This document shows, piece after piece, positions 30,917-41,084 of a DNA stretch of 64,000 nt. Source of the stretch: Candidatus Hepatoplasma crinochetorum (GTDB lineage Bacteria > Bacillota_I > Bacilli_A > Mycoplasmatales > Hepatoplasmataceae); NCBI GenBank assembly GCA_001179805.1, contig CWGI01000001.1, positions 62,001-126,000 on the forward strand. Direction: 5' to 3'. A model generated the notes under the pieces. It saw only the letters and a list, made by a program, of their open reading frames with translations. It had not been told where the DNA came from and ran no database searches. Position 1 is the first letter of the stretch; each line of letters opens with the position of its first letter. The translations under genes were made by a program, and so were the position numbers.

Positions 30917-31897
30917 CTATTCTGATTTAAATGAAAGACCAAGATCTTGAACAGATTGGATAATTTCATTTTTAGATTTGTCACCTAAATTTTTAATTGT
31001 CTGTAATGCAGAAACAGGACGATCAATAAGTTCTTCAATCGTTAATATTCCTGTTGCCTTTAATGCATTTTCTGATCTTACTGAAAGATTTAATGTTTCA
31101 ATCGAAGCTTGTAATTGTGAATCAATCTCTTCTTCTTCAATCTCTTCTACAAAATTTTTTGTAAGATCAACTTCATGCAATTCATCAAAAGATCTAAAAT
31201 AATTTTTTAAAATTGATCCGGCAGCACCGACAACTTTTTCAGGTAAGATATTTCCTTTTGTCTCAACTTCTAACGTCAATCTTTCAAAGACTTTTGATTC
31301 TCCTGGGTTAACATCATCAACTCTAATATTAACTCTTTCAATCGGTGAAAAATTAGAATCAATTGCAATAACATTACTTATTCCACCTAATTTATCTTTA
31401 ATAAATAAACGATTTTCCTCAAATGTTTTAAAGCCTTTTGAATAAATAACATAAATTATCATATTCATTTTTGCTTTTTCAATCATATTTGCAATTATTA
31501 AATCTTTATTAATAATTTTAAATCCATTTGGTACTTCAATATCGGCAGCAGTAATTATTTTTTCTCTTTGATTTATATTAAATTTATAAACATCATCAAT
31601 ATCAATTAAATTTTCGTCAACTTCAATTATTAAATTTTTTAAATTTAAAACAATTTCAACAACATCTTCATATGTATCTGAAAATGCTTGAAATTCATGA
31701 TTTACACCCTCAAGATTAATTGCAAAAGAAGCAGCACCAGGAATTGATGATAAAATTGTTCTTCTTAAAGCAACACCAATTGTATTACCAAAACCAGGTT
31801 CTAATTTTTCAACCGTAAAAATTGCAATATTAGAATTATGCTTTTGTTCTTCATTTTTAATAATTTTTTTAAAAGTTGGTTTTAAAAATTTTTCCAT
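30917..31897 (-). CDS. rpoA: RNA polymerase alpha subunit
   Basis: Assembles RNA polymerase and contacts promoter DNA. The 326-residue product has the N-terminal dimer domain (EKLEPGFGNTIGVALRRTIL, GAASF, FQAFSDTYEDV), an acidic linker and a complete C-terminal domain with LNLSVRSENALKATGI and TIKNLGDKSKNEII. The intact C-terminal domain implies UP-element or activator contacts remain possible. It follows rpsK by 11 bases. Confidence 0.97.
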   Translation of the reverse strand: MEKFLKPTFKKIIKNEEQKHNSNIAIFTVEKLEPGFGNTIGVALRRTILSSIPGAASFAINLEGVNHEFQAFSDTYEDVVEIVLNLKNLIIEVDENLIDIDDVYKFNINQREKIITAADIEVPNGFKIINKDLIIANMIEKAKMNMIIYVIYSKGFKTFEENRLFIKDKLGGISNVIAIDSNFSPIERVNIRVDDVNPGESKVFERLTLEVETKGNILPEKVVGAAGSILKNYFRSFDELHEVDLTKNFVEEIEEEEIDSQLQASIETLNLSVRSENALKATGILTIEELIDRPVSALQTIKNLGDKSKNEIIQSVQDLGLSFKSE

Positions 31898-31908
31898 TTT
31901 TTTCCTTA

Positions 31909-32304
31909 CTATCTTCTCCGTAATTTTTTTGGTTTTTTTACACCATTATGAGGAATTGGTGTTACATTTTTAATATCAGAAACCTCAATGTTTGAAGCTT
32001 GGAATTGTCTTAAAGCAGAATCTTTTCCAGGACCAACTCCTTTTATTCGAACAGATAATGTTTTTACACCATTATCAATCGCTGATTTTGTAACAGCTTG
32101 AGCGACAAGTTGTGCTGCATAAGGTGTTGATTTTTTAGCACCTTTAAAACCGATCGCTCCTGCTGAGGATCAACAGATTGTGTCACCTTTTGCATCAGTT
32201 ATTGTAATAATTGTATTATTAAATGTTGAATGAATATTTGCAATTGCAGAAGGAATATTTTTCTTAATTTTTTTTCGTTTTGTAACTTTTTTTGCTTGAG
32301 CCAT
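31909..32304 (-). CDS. rpsK: ribosomal protein S11
   Basis: Small-subunit platform protein; 131 residues. Diagnostic blocks: [41 protein letters not shown] (Trp from TGA), [12 protein letters not shown] and [18 protein letters not shown]. Lies between rpsM and rpoA in the conserved order. Confidence 0.97.
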
Positions 32305-32324
32305 TCTATAAAATATTCTCCTAT

Positions 32325-32699
32325 CTATTTTTTAACTTTCTTTTTATTAGCAACAGTTTTACGAGGACCTTTACGTGTTCTTGCATTTTGTTTTGAAGAT
32401 TGCCCACGTACAGGTAGTCCCTGACGATGTCTCATTCCACGATAAGTTTTAATCTCCATTAAACGTTTAATGTTTAATTGGATTTCTCTTCTTAAATCAC
32501 CTTCTGTAATATATTTTGCTGCTTCCTTACGAATTTTTCTTAATTCCTCTTCTGTTAAATCTTTTACTTTCTTTTCTGGATCAATATTTGCTTCAAGACA
32601 AATTTTCTTTCCAGTTGACATTCCGATTCCAAAAATATATGTAAGCGAAACCCTAACTGCTTTATTGTCAGGAATCTCTATATTTAAAATACGAGCCAT
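32325..32699 (-). CDS. rpsM: ribosomal protein S13
   Basis: Small-subunit head protein; 124 residues. Has [15 protein letters not shown], and the C-terminal [20 protein letters not shown] with the basic tail [11 protein letters not shown]. Twenty bases separate it from rpsK and rpmJ on either side. Confidence 0.97.
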   Translation of the reverse strand: MARILNIEIPDNKAVRVSLTYIFGIGMSTGKKICLEANIDPEKKVKDLTEEELRKIRKEAAKYITEGDLRREIQLNIKRLMEIKTYRGMRHRQGLPVRGQSSKQNARTRKGPRKTVANKKKVKK

Positions 32700-32720
32700 T
32701 TATTACCTTTCTTCCTATCT

Positions 32721-32834
32721 TTATCCTTGGCGTTGACGATGCTTTGGATTTTTACAAATAACTTGTAACTTCCCTTTTCTTTTAATAACTTGGCATTGGT
32801 TACAAATTGGCTTGACAGAACTTCTAACTTTCAT
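32721..32834 (-). CDS. rpmJ: ribosomal protein L36
   Basis: Small zinc-ribbon protein of the large subunit; 37 residues: [18 protein letters not shown], then [14 protein letters not shown]-like end with Cys-X2-Cys, Cys and His as zinc ligands. GGAGG lies 6 bases before the ATG. A terminator between infA and rpmJ suggests that transcription restarts here. Confidence 0.95.
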   Translation of the reverse strand: MKVRSSVKPICNQCQVIKRKGKLQVICKNPKHRQRQG

Positions 32835-32916
32835 CTTATGCCTCCATTTTTAAAACTTTATATTAATAGTTGGATAAATTTATTTAGCCAGTTATCATCA
32901 ACCACTAATATAGTTT

Positions 32917-32950
32917 TAATAAAAAATGTATGTTTAGATCAACATACATT
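32917..32950 (-). terminator. terminator between infA and rpmJ
   Basis: Arms AATGTATGTT (32925-32934) and AACATACATT (32941-32950) with loop TAGATC; the minus strand continues TTTTTTATT. It would end the secY-adk-map-infA transcript. Two further palindromes lie closer to infA: TATTTATCTA/TAGATAAATA at 32983-33002 and GATCAAA/TTTGATC at 33013-33030, the latter over the infA stop. Confidence 0.75.
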
Positions 32951-33019
32951 ATTATTTTATCATAATAAATAAATAATCCTATTATTTATCTATAGATAAA
33001 TAGAGATAAATAGATCAAA

Positions 33020-33238
33020 TTATTTTGATCATCCTCGATAAATAATTACCCCTTTTGTTAGATCATAAGGTGTAATTCTTACCATTACTCGATCTCCATT
33101 TACCATTTTTATGTAATTTGTTCTGATCTTGCCAGATGGACGACAGTGTACAAGATGATTATTTTCTTCTAATCGTACACGAAATTCACCTTTTGGTAAA
33201 ATTGCATCTATATAGCCTTTGACAATAAACTCTTCCAT
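33020..33238 (-). CDS. infA: translation initiation factor IF-1
   Basis: Binds the ribosomal A site during initiation. The 72-residue OB-fold protein has the conserved FRVRLEENN, GKIR, GDRVMVRITPYDLTKGVIIYR. Reading TGA at 33029-33031 as Trp extends the end to RGWSK, giving the usual 72 residues. Starts 3 bases after the map stop. Confidence 0.95.
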
Positions 33239-33241
33239 GTT

Positions 33242-33988
33242 TTAAATTATAATTTTTGCTCCTTTTTCTGTTACTAAGATTGTATGCTCAATATGACAAG
33301 CTTTCCCGTTATGTTTTGTATATACTGTTCAATCATCGAATGGATCAACAAATAATTGATCTTTCCCCACTATTATAACTGGTTCAATACAAAAAGTCAT
33401 TCCTTTTTGTAATCTTAAACCTGTTCCCCTTATTCCTTTATTTGGAAATATCGGTTCTTCTCATAATTTTTCGCCGATAAAATGACCGACATATTGCTCT
33501 GAAATACTATATTTTTTATGCTTATTAAAAAATGTTTCAATTACATTTGCGATATCACCGATTGTTTTATTTGGTTTGATCTCTGCTATTGCCAAATTTA
33601 AAGCTTCATCAGTTAACGAGATCAATTCTTGATCTTTCTTTGAAATATTGCCCACAGCAAATGTTCTTGCGGCATCAACACACATTTTATTATATTTTGC
33701 ACCGACATCGATTGTAATAATATCTCCTTCTACTAATTTTTTATTATTAGGAATTCCATGCACCACAACATTATTAGGAGAAGCACATATTGTATTTGGA
33801 AATCCTTGATGATTTAAAAATAATGGAGTTGCTTTATTTTTAATAATAATATCGTAAGCTAATTTATCGAGTTCAAGCGAAGTAATGCCTGCTTTTAATT
33901 TTTCTTGCACAGCAATAAAAACTTTTTCAACAATTTTACCAGCAATTTCTAAATCTTTTATTTCTTCAATTGTCTTTAATTTTGACAT
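33242..33988 (-). CDS. map: methionine aminopeptidase type I
   Basis: Removes the initiator Met from proteins. The 248-residue protein has the metal ligands in TIDVGAKYNKMCVDAARTF (two Asp), GHFIG (His), CIEPVI (Glu) and HIEHTILVT (Glu), and the substrate His in VVHGIPN. The second substrate His, normally in the GHGIG...HEEP block, is a TGA-coded Trp here (KLWEEP). Start overlaps the adk stop by 13 bases. Confidence 0.95.
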
Positions 33989-34632
33989 ATTTTTAAAACC
34001 TTTTCATATATATTATTTGGTGTATCATTTACATCTAATTCAATTAAGATTCCTTTTTCTGAAAAGTATTCGATTAGTGGTTTTGTTTTTTCATCATAAA
34101 TAACTAATCTTTTTTTAATACTTTTAATTTTGTCATCTTCACGTGTGATTAATTTAGTTTTATCATCATCACAATATCATTCTTTTTTTGGTTTTAATTC
34201 AGGAAAAGTTTTATGATAAATCTTTCCACAAAAAGGACAAATTAATCTATTTGTTAATCTTTCAATAATAATTTTATTTCTCAATTCAAAATTAATAGCA
34301 GAGATTTTAAGATCTTTATGATACCTATTAAAATATTCGAATAATATTTCTGCTTGTTCGATATTACGAGGATATCCATCTAAAATAATATTTTCTTTTT
34401 TAAGATTATATTTTTCAATTTCTTCTAATAAAACTTTAAAAGTAAGTTCATTATTGATTAATTCCCCTTTTTTTAAAATCTCTCGGACTTTTTTTCCTAA
34501 TTTTGTGTTTTTCTTAACTAAATCACGAAAAATATTTCCTGTTGAGATATGTTTATAATTATTTTTTTTATTTAAAAGATAGGATACAGTTCCTTTTCCG
34601 GTTCCTGGGGCACCTAAAAATATATAAATCAT
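33976..34632 (-). CDS. adk: adenylate kinase
   Basis: Interconverts AMP, ADP and ATP. The 218-residue protein starts MIYIFLGAPGTGKGT (P-loop), has HISTGNIFRD, LDGYPRN, NRLICPFCGKIYH, and a lid with three Cys and an Asp in place of the fourth (YCDDDK), as in Bacillus, so it likely binds zinc. ATG at 34630-34632 is chosen because the P-loop follows directly and AAAGGA is upstream. Ends inside map. Confidence 0.96.
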
Positions 34633-34645
34633 GTTTTTCCTTTTT

Positions 34646-36016
34646 TTATAATGATCAATCATCTTCGTTTTTTCTATTTTTTTTATTTTCTGTCTCTTTT
34701 TTAATTTTATAAGATTTATCGACTTTTGCTTTAGTTTTAGCCTGTGCTTTTGTTCTTTCAGCAAGAATTCTTGATTTTATTTGATCGGTTGTGTCTATTC
34801 CGACCGATACTAAAATTATAAGTCCGGTTCCTCCAAGTGCGGCCGATTGGGAGACGCCAAAAAAAGTTAAAATAAACGGCAAGACAGCGATAAAGGCCAG
34901 TAAAAAAGCCCCATATGTTGCAACAGAATTAACAGTTTTAGTAAGATATGTTTCAGTCTCTTTTCCCGGTTTTACTCCGACAATAAATGTCGATGATTTT
35001 TGAAAATTTTTCGCTGTCTCTTCCGGATTTATATTAATTTGCGAATAAAAATAAGTAAAGGCGATTATTAAAAGGCCATACAACGTTAACCCTAAAGCAG
35101 AAGTAAGTGAAAAATTAATAATTACTCATTCTTTGAAACCAGAATCAGGAAAAAATTGTGCAATTGTTGGTGGAAGCGTAATGATTGCAGATGCAAAAAT
35201 TACAGGAACAACTCCAGCAGGATTAATTTTTAAAGGAAGATAAGTCTGTTTATCACTTTCTAAATTAAGTCCTTTCCCTGTTTGTTGAATTGGAATTCTT
35301 CGCTCTGAAATTTCAAAAAATGAAAGTAAAAAAACAAACATTAAAGCGATTGCAAGATAAAATAAAACAAGCATAAAACCAGTAAAAATAAATGAATCAT
35401 CATTTATAAAAGATCCTCAAATATTTTCAAATTTATAAGGAATTCTTGCTACAATTCCTGTTGCAATAAGAAGTGAAGTTCCATTCCCCACTCCTTTCAT
35501 TGTGATTTGATCAGCTATCCAGATTGAGACCATCGACCCAGTTACCATCACAAGAACAGCGAATAAAATCATCGCTCATTCTGAATTAAATAATGTCCCT
35601 TGTTCAATAAAGCCAGAAGAATTCATCGCAAGAACAATTGCAAATGCTTGAATAATAGCGATGAAAATTGTAACTATTCTTGTGATTTTCTCTATTTTTA
35701 TTCTTCCTTTTTCTCCTTGTTTATTAAGTCTTGTAAGATAAGGAATCACATCCGAAGATAGAAGTTGAATAATAATTGAAGCTGTAATATAAGGGGTTAC
35801 ACCTAGTGCGAAGATTGAAAAAGTTAATAAACCACCTCCACCGATAATATTAAGTAGAGAGAGGAATTGTGAATTTGTATCTCCTGCAAAATCTTGATCT
35901 GATAGTGTAACGCCAGGAATTGTAATAAGTGTTCCCAATCGAAAAAGTAAAATGAATATTAATGTATATAATATTCTCTTTAGTATTTTTCGATTTGTAA
36001 AAATTTCTTTTATCAC
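34646..36016 (-). CDS. secY: protein translocase subunit SecY
   Basis: The channel of the Sec translocon. The 456-residue protein has ten membrane helices, FSIFALGVTPYITASIIIQLL, KQGEKGRIKIEKITR, GVGNGTSLLI, RRIPIQQ, and NPAGVVPVIFA. A basic tail (ERTKAQAKTKAK...) of about 50 residues ends in WSL through a TGA-coded Trp. The start is GTG at 36014-36016: a stop lies two codons upstream and no ATG fits. adk follows after 13 bases. The spc ribosomal genes that normally precede secY are absent; a small ORF lies there instead. Confidence 0.97.
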
Positions 36017-36032
36017 ACTAATCTAAATAAAT

Positions 36033-36212
36033 TTAATAAACGATTAGATAATTATTACTATCAAATAATGGGCCTTGATTATTATTTGAATTATTATCCT
36101 TCTCGTCTATTTTTTTCATCACTAAAATAGATGAAAAATCTTTTTCATTCTTTTTCATTTGCAAAAGTTCTTGCTTTGCTTTTAGATGAAGTACTTTATC
36201 TTTTTCATTCAT
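36033..36212 (-). CDS. small charged protein upstream of secY
   Basis: A 59-residue ORF starting MNEKDKVLHLKAKQELLQMK, helical and charged, then an Asn/Asp-rich end. It matches no family I know. It lies 16 bases before secY on the same strand and its ATG is 8 bases after a TATAAT box, so it would be the first gene of the secY operon, translated from a leaderless mRNA. Its reality rests on this context only. Confidence 0.5.
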   Translation of the reverse strand: MNEKDKVLHLKAKQELLQMKKNEKDFSSILVMKKIDEKDNNSNNNQGPLFDSNNYLIVY

Positions 36213-36220
36213 ACATAATA

Positions 36221-36226
36221 ATTATA
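36221..36226 (-). promoter_or_regulatory. -10 box of the small ORF/secY transcript
   Basis: Minus-strand TATAAT at 36221-36226, 8 bases before the ATG at 36212 (another, out-of-frame ATG lies at 36216). Spacing matches the other leaderless starts in the window. Confidence 0.5.
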
Positions 36227-36286
36227 ATAAGAAACTTATTATAATTATATATTATCAAAATTTAGGTGATAAGACCTTAAATATAA

Positions 36287-37054
36287 TTAACAATTATGAT
36301 ATTTATTCTCATATATTTTATAAATTTTTAAGTTTGTTTTCAAATTTTCGAAAAGAAAATTTTCTACTAAATCAACAAATATTTTTTCACTTTGATGACC
36401 AATTTCAAGAATATTAAGTTGATGATCTGAAGCATAAATTCAATGATGATGTTTTAATTCACCGATTATATATAAAACATTACTCTCTTTTACTCTTTCT
36501 AAGATATCTCCTCCGGCACCTGAAACAATGATTATTTTTTTAATCATTTCCTTATTTTCGAAAAATAAATTTGTTTTAAAAGGATCATTTAATAAATCTA
36601 AATTTTTACGAACTAATTTTATAAAATCTAAGAAATTAGTCTCATTTTCAAGTTCACAGCTTATAGCTCTATTATCATCAATTAATTTAATATTTTTACA
36701 ATTCAATTTTTTTGCTTGATAATGAGGAATTGAATCTAAATTAAAATCAATATTTGTATGTAATGCATAAAAATTTATTTGTTCTTTTTTTAAGAATTGA
36801 TATTTTGCTTTTAAAATTGAATCATTTTGTAAAAGCTTTGCTTTTTCACCAAAAAATAAAGGATGATGAGAGATTATTAAATCTATTTTATAATTTTTTA
36901 TTTCCTCTAAAAAATCATTTGTAAAATCAAGCGTTAATAAAATATTTTTAATTTCTTTTTTGCCTTTAATCTGTAAACCAAGAAAATCTTCTTTCATTCC
37001 ATTTTCTTTTTGATACTTTTTTTCAATTATATTTATTATTTTTTCAATTTCCAT
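36287..37054 (-). CDS. Nif3-like dinuclear metal protein (YqfO family)
   Basis: A 255-residue member of the Nif3/YqfO family, a conserved hexameric metal protein of uncertain role (sometimes named GTP cyclohydrolase I type 2). Metal motifs are seen: LIISHHPLFFG and LHTNIDFN in the first half, and ASDHQLNILEIGHQSEK near the end with the last His/Glu ligands; VSGAGGDIL lies between. It follows trmK, as in Bacillus where trmK and yqfO are adjacent behind sigA. Confidence 0.9.
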
Positions 37055-37055
37055 A

Positions 37056-37706
37056 TTACTTTACTAAATTATTACTTAAATATATCTTAGCTAATTCTTT
37101 ATGTTCCTCTTTTTTACTTTTAAGAAAAATATTTTGATAATAGATTCCCTTTTTATAATAATATTCACTAATTAATTTATTGTTTTTTTTTATTAAAATT
37201 GGACCTAATATTAGATCTTTTTTATTATATTTTAGATTTTTATCTTGTTTCTTAGCCTTTATAATAATTGAATAAATATTATTTTCAAATATCAATTTTT
37301 CATCTTCGATTTTAAATTTATTTTCGAATAAAAACTTTCTTAAATTTCCTTCATTATTTGTTGGATTAAGGATAAGATTTGCTTTATCTTTATAATTTTT
37401 TAAGATAAATTCGATTGTTTTTCCTCCGAGTCCAGCAATTATTATATAGTTATAAGAATTAATATCGGGAACACTTATAAATCCATCACTTTTAATAAAA
37501 TTTAAAGTTTCAAGATCTTTATATTCAGAAAGAATATTTTTTGCCTGTAAAAGTGGTTTTGCATTGATATCTGTCGCTGTAATTTTATCTGTTATATTAT
37601 TTTTTAATAAATAAAGAGGAATATAACCATGATCTGTTCCAATATCTAAAACTTTAGCATTTTTCCCGATATAATTAGCAATCTGTAAAATTCTCTCTTT
37701 TAACAC
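37056..37706 (-). CDS. trmK: tRNA (adenine-22-N1)-methyltransferase
   Basis: Methylates A22 of tRNA using SAM. The 216-residue protein shows VLDIGTDHGYIPLYLL (SAM site), TATDINAKPL, and the family's IAGLGGKTIEFIL and NPTNNEGNLRKFL. The start is a GTG at 37704-37706 overlapping the rpoD stop TAG by one base, a coupled arrangement. Order rpoD-trmK-nif3 as in Firmicutes. Confidence 0.93.
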   Translation of the reverse strand: MLKERILQIANYIGKNAKVLDIGTDHGYIPLYLLKNNITDKITATDINAKPLLQAKNILSEYKDLETLNFIKSDGFISVPDINSYNYIIIAGLGGKTIEFILKNYKDKANLILNPTNNEGNLRKFLFENKFKIEDEKLIFENNIYSIIIKAKKQDKNLKYNKKDLILGPILIKKNNKLISEYYYKKGIYYQNIFLKSKKEEHKELAKIYLSNNLVK

Positions 37707-39136
37707 TAATATTCCTTAAAATGTTCAAGATCTTTTTTTGCTTTATCTTTTAATTTCTTCATCGCTTTTGATTCAATCTGTCTAATTCTTTCTCTCGTAA
37801 CACCAAACATTTCGCCGATCTCTTCTAATGTTTTGCGTTGATTAATTTCTTCTGAACCCTTTATTAAACCATTTCTTAACATTATTACTTCAATTTCTCG
37901 TTTATTAAGATATTTTGGTAATATTTCATTTATTTTATGAATGATTTCTTTACTTTTTGCATAATCGTCAGGAGCAATTACTCTTTTATCTTCGATAAAA
38001 TCATATAAAAAAGATTCTCCATCAGAACCAATTGATTTATCAAGAGAAGAAGGATCGATATTTAAAAGTCTGATTTGATTTATTTTATCAGGTGAAATTT
38101 CATTATTCATTGCTTTCGAAATTTCTTTATCAGTTGGTTTTCTTCCATATTCTTGTGTTAATTCTCTTGTAATTTTAGATAATTTATTGATTGTTTCAAC
38201 CATATGAACAGGAATTCGAACTGAACGAGCTTGATCAGCAATTGCGCGTGTAATCGCTTGTCTTATTCATCAAGTTGCATAAGTTGATATTTTATAACCC
38301 TTTTTATATTCAAACTTATTGATTGCTCTTATTAAGCCATTGTTACCTTCTGAAATTAAATCAGCGAATGGAAGTCCTCTTCCTTTATATTTCTTAGCAA
38401 TATTAATTACTAACCTTAAATTATGATTTATAATTCTTTTTCGCGCTTCTTCACCTTCAATTTGTTCTTCTTTACTTGCGTTCTTTTTAAGCCCATTTTC
38501 CATTTGTTTTAAAAGCTCAATCTCTTGATCGGAGGTTAAAAGATCACCATATTTTCCAACTCAACGCATATATCATTTAATATGATCATTAGGTTCACTT
38601 AAATTATTATTTAATTCACTATCAGAATAATTTATTCTTTCTTCTGTTATTTCTTCTGTATTTTCATCAAAAAAATCATCAATTTCAAGCGTTTTATCAT
38701 CTTCTGTTTCTCGACCGATAACTCCTCTTTCAATTAATAATTCAAAAAAATCATTTGTTTCTTTTTCATCAAGATTTATTTTATTTTTATCTAAAAAATT
38801 ATAAATTTCATTTTGTGTTAAATGATCTTTCTTTAATCTTTTTTTTAATTTTTCTAATGCATTAAAAATTGTTTTATACTCATCATAAAGTTTTGTATTT
38901 AATTTCTCACTTTGATTAATAAAATTCTCTTCACTTTGCTCATCTTCGTTGCTTATCGAAATATTTTTGTTTCGATAATAGGCAATTTTTGTTGAATACT
39001 CAATTAGATCGTCTTTTGAATCATTAGAACCATATTTTATATTGTTATAATCTAAATGCTCTCGTAATTCCTTTTTAGTCATCTTGTTTGCGACTTTTTT
39101 GGTAATTTTACCTTTTTTAACTTTTTTATCAGTCAT
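37706..39136 (-). CDS. rpoD: primary sigma factor RpoD/SigA
   Basis: Directs RNA polymerase to promoters. The 476-residue protein has regions 2 to 4: [49 protein letters not shown] (region 2.4, one Trp from TGA), RSVRIPVHM, and the region 4 helix-turn-helix [20 protein letters not shown]. Residues 90-150 look like region 1.1. Residues 19-53 before it ([10 protein letters not shown], then [11 protein letters not shown]) resemble a SAP/HeH motif, an unusual addition. It is followed by trmK with a one-base overlap and preceded by dnaG. Confidence 0.96.
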
Positions 39137-39243
39137 ATTTTATTCCAATAAATATTAATTAATTTCCTTCAATAAATAAAAATGTAATACTTTTATTATA
39201 CTAAAAAACACAAACCAAAAAGGAAAAACAAGCAATAAAAAAC

Positions 39244-41076
39244 TTAAAAGGTCTTAAGTCTCTCAATTAAATAATCAAATTTTTCATCATTATCATTTGT
39301 AGTATCTGTTTCTATAAAGTTTTTCTTATAATTCTCTTTACCTAATATTCTCCATTTATAAGCCAAATTTTTGATCTGATTCTCTATATTTATATTCGCT
39401 AATTCTTTTAACAAATTCTCATTTTTATTAAATTCTTGATAATTAAAAATTAAATTATTAACAATTTTTTTAAAATCATCATTTTCACTATTAATTAATA
39501 AATCATTAAAAAAAGTCTTTGTTTTGTCAAATCCATTAATTAATTCTTTGTTTTGAATTACCAAATTAAATATTTTCATATAAATTTCATTTACAAAGAC
39601 AAAATGATTTTTAATTAAAGTATCAAATAAAATAGGAGATAAAAAACAATTGATCAATAATTTAAATTCTTCTTGATCAAATTTTTTTTCAAATTTATTC
39701 AAATTTTTATTAATATATAAAATATTGACATCATTTTGATTATTTTTATTTGTTAAATTATTTTCAAAAAAGATTTTTCTTTCTGGATTTAATTTAATTT
39801 TATTAGTAAAATTATTTATTAAATCATCACCAAATTTAACTTTTACTTTGTTTAATATAATCTCTTTTTTAATAAAATCTTTTGAAGATAAGATTATTTC
39901 TAGCATTTCTCTTAATTTATTTTCTTGAATTGATTCTAATGTCAATTTTTCAATTACTTTTTGATAATAAAAATCAAGAAAACTAATTTTTCTATCTTCA
40001 AAATAAGATTGATTTATTTTATTATTTTTGCTAATAATTTCATCGATATCTTTTCCATCATCAGACAAATTAATTATTGATAGATTAATATTATGTCTTT
40101 TTAAAATATTATAAGTCTTAATTGTCGTTTCAATTCCCGCTTGATCATTATCAAAAGCGAGTGTGAAATTTTTTGTTAATTTTTTTAATTTTTCAATATG
40201 ATTTATATTAAAAGCTGTTCCCATTGAGGCAACAACATTTTTAATATTAATTTTAAAAAAGGAAATAACATCCATAAATCCTTCAACAATAATAACATTA
40301 TTTTTGAATAATATTTCTTCTGTTGCATTATTAAGATTGTAAAGAATCTTTCCTTTATTGAAGAGTAAATTTTCACTTGAATTTAGATATTTTATCGAAT
40401 TATTGTTATTAATAATGCGACCAGAAAATCCCAAAATTTGATTATCTTGGTCAATAATTGGAAATATTAAACGTTGAAAAAAAAGATCATTCAATCTTCC
40501 GTCTTTATTTTTTACAAGACTTGCTCTTAATATTTCTTCCTCTTTAAAATCTTTTTTAAGTAAAAAATCTTTTAAACTATTATCATTTTTTGCTCAACCA
40601 ATTGAAAATGTTTCTAATAAATCATCTGTTAATTTTCGCTTATTTAAATAATTTTTTAAGTGAGAATTTTTTTCAATTTCGATCCTTAGATTATATTTAT
40701 AAAAATTCAGAGTTTCTAAATTAATTTTTTTAATTTCCTTTATTTTAGGATTTTCAACCACTGATTTTGAATTTGTAAAGTAATCTTTTCAATTTAAATT
40801 AAAATCATCAGCAATAATTTTAATCGCTTCAATAAAACTTACTTTCTTATATTTTTGTACAAAAGTAATTGCATTTCCACCAACATTACAGACAAAACAT
40901 TTAAAAATTTTCTTTGCATTTGAAATCGATAGAGAAGGATTACTGTCTTGATGAAAAGGACAAATAGCGACCGCACTATTACCTTTTCTTTCAACTGTAA
41001 TATAATGACTAATTACATCTTCAATATTCAAATCGTCTGTAATTTTCCCGATTAATTGATCTAAAGTTCTTTCCAT
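39244..41076 (-). CDS. dnaG: DNA primase
   Basis: Makes RNA primers for replication. The 610-residue protein has the zinc ribbon CPFHQDSNPSLSI and FKCFVCNVGGNA (Cys, His, Cys, Cys), the TOPRIM acidic motifs VEGFMDVISF and FDNDQAG, and a low-complexity Asn/Lys-rich C-terminal part that should bind the helicase. It stands between glyQS and rpoD, the macromolecular-synthesis order seen in Firmicutes. Confidence 0.95.
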
Positions 41077-41084
41077 AATTTTAA

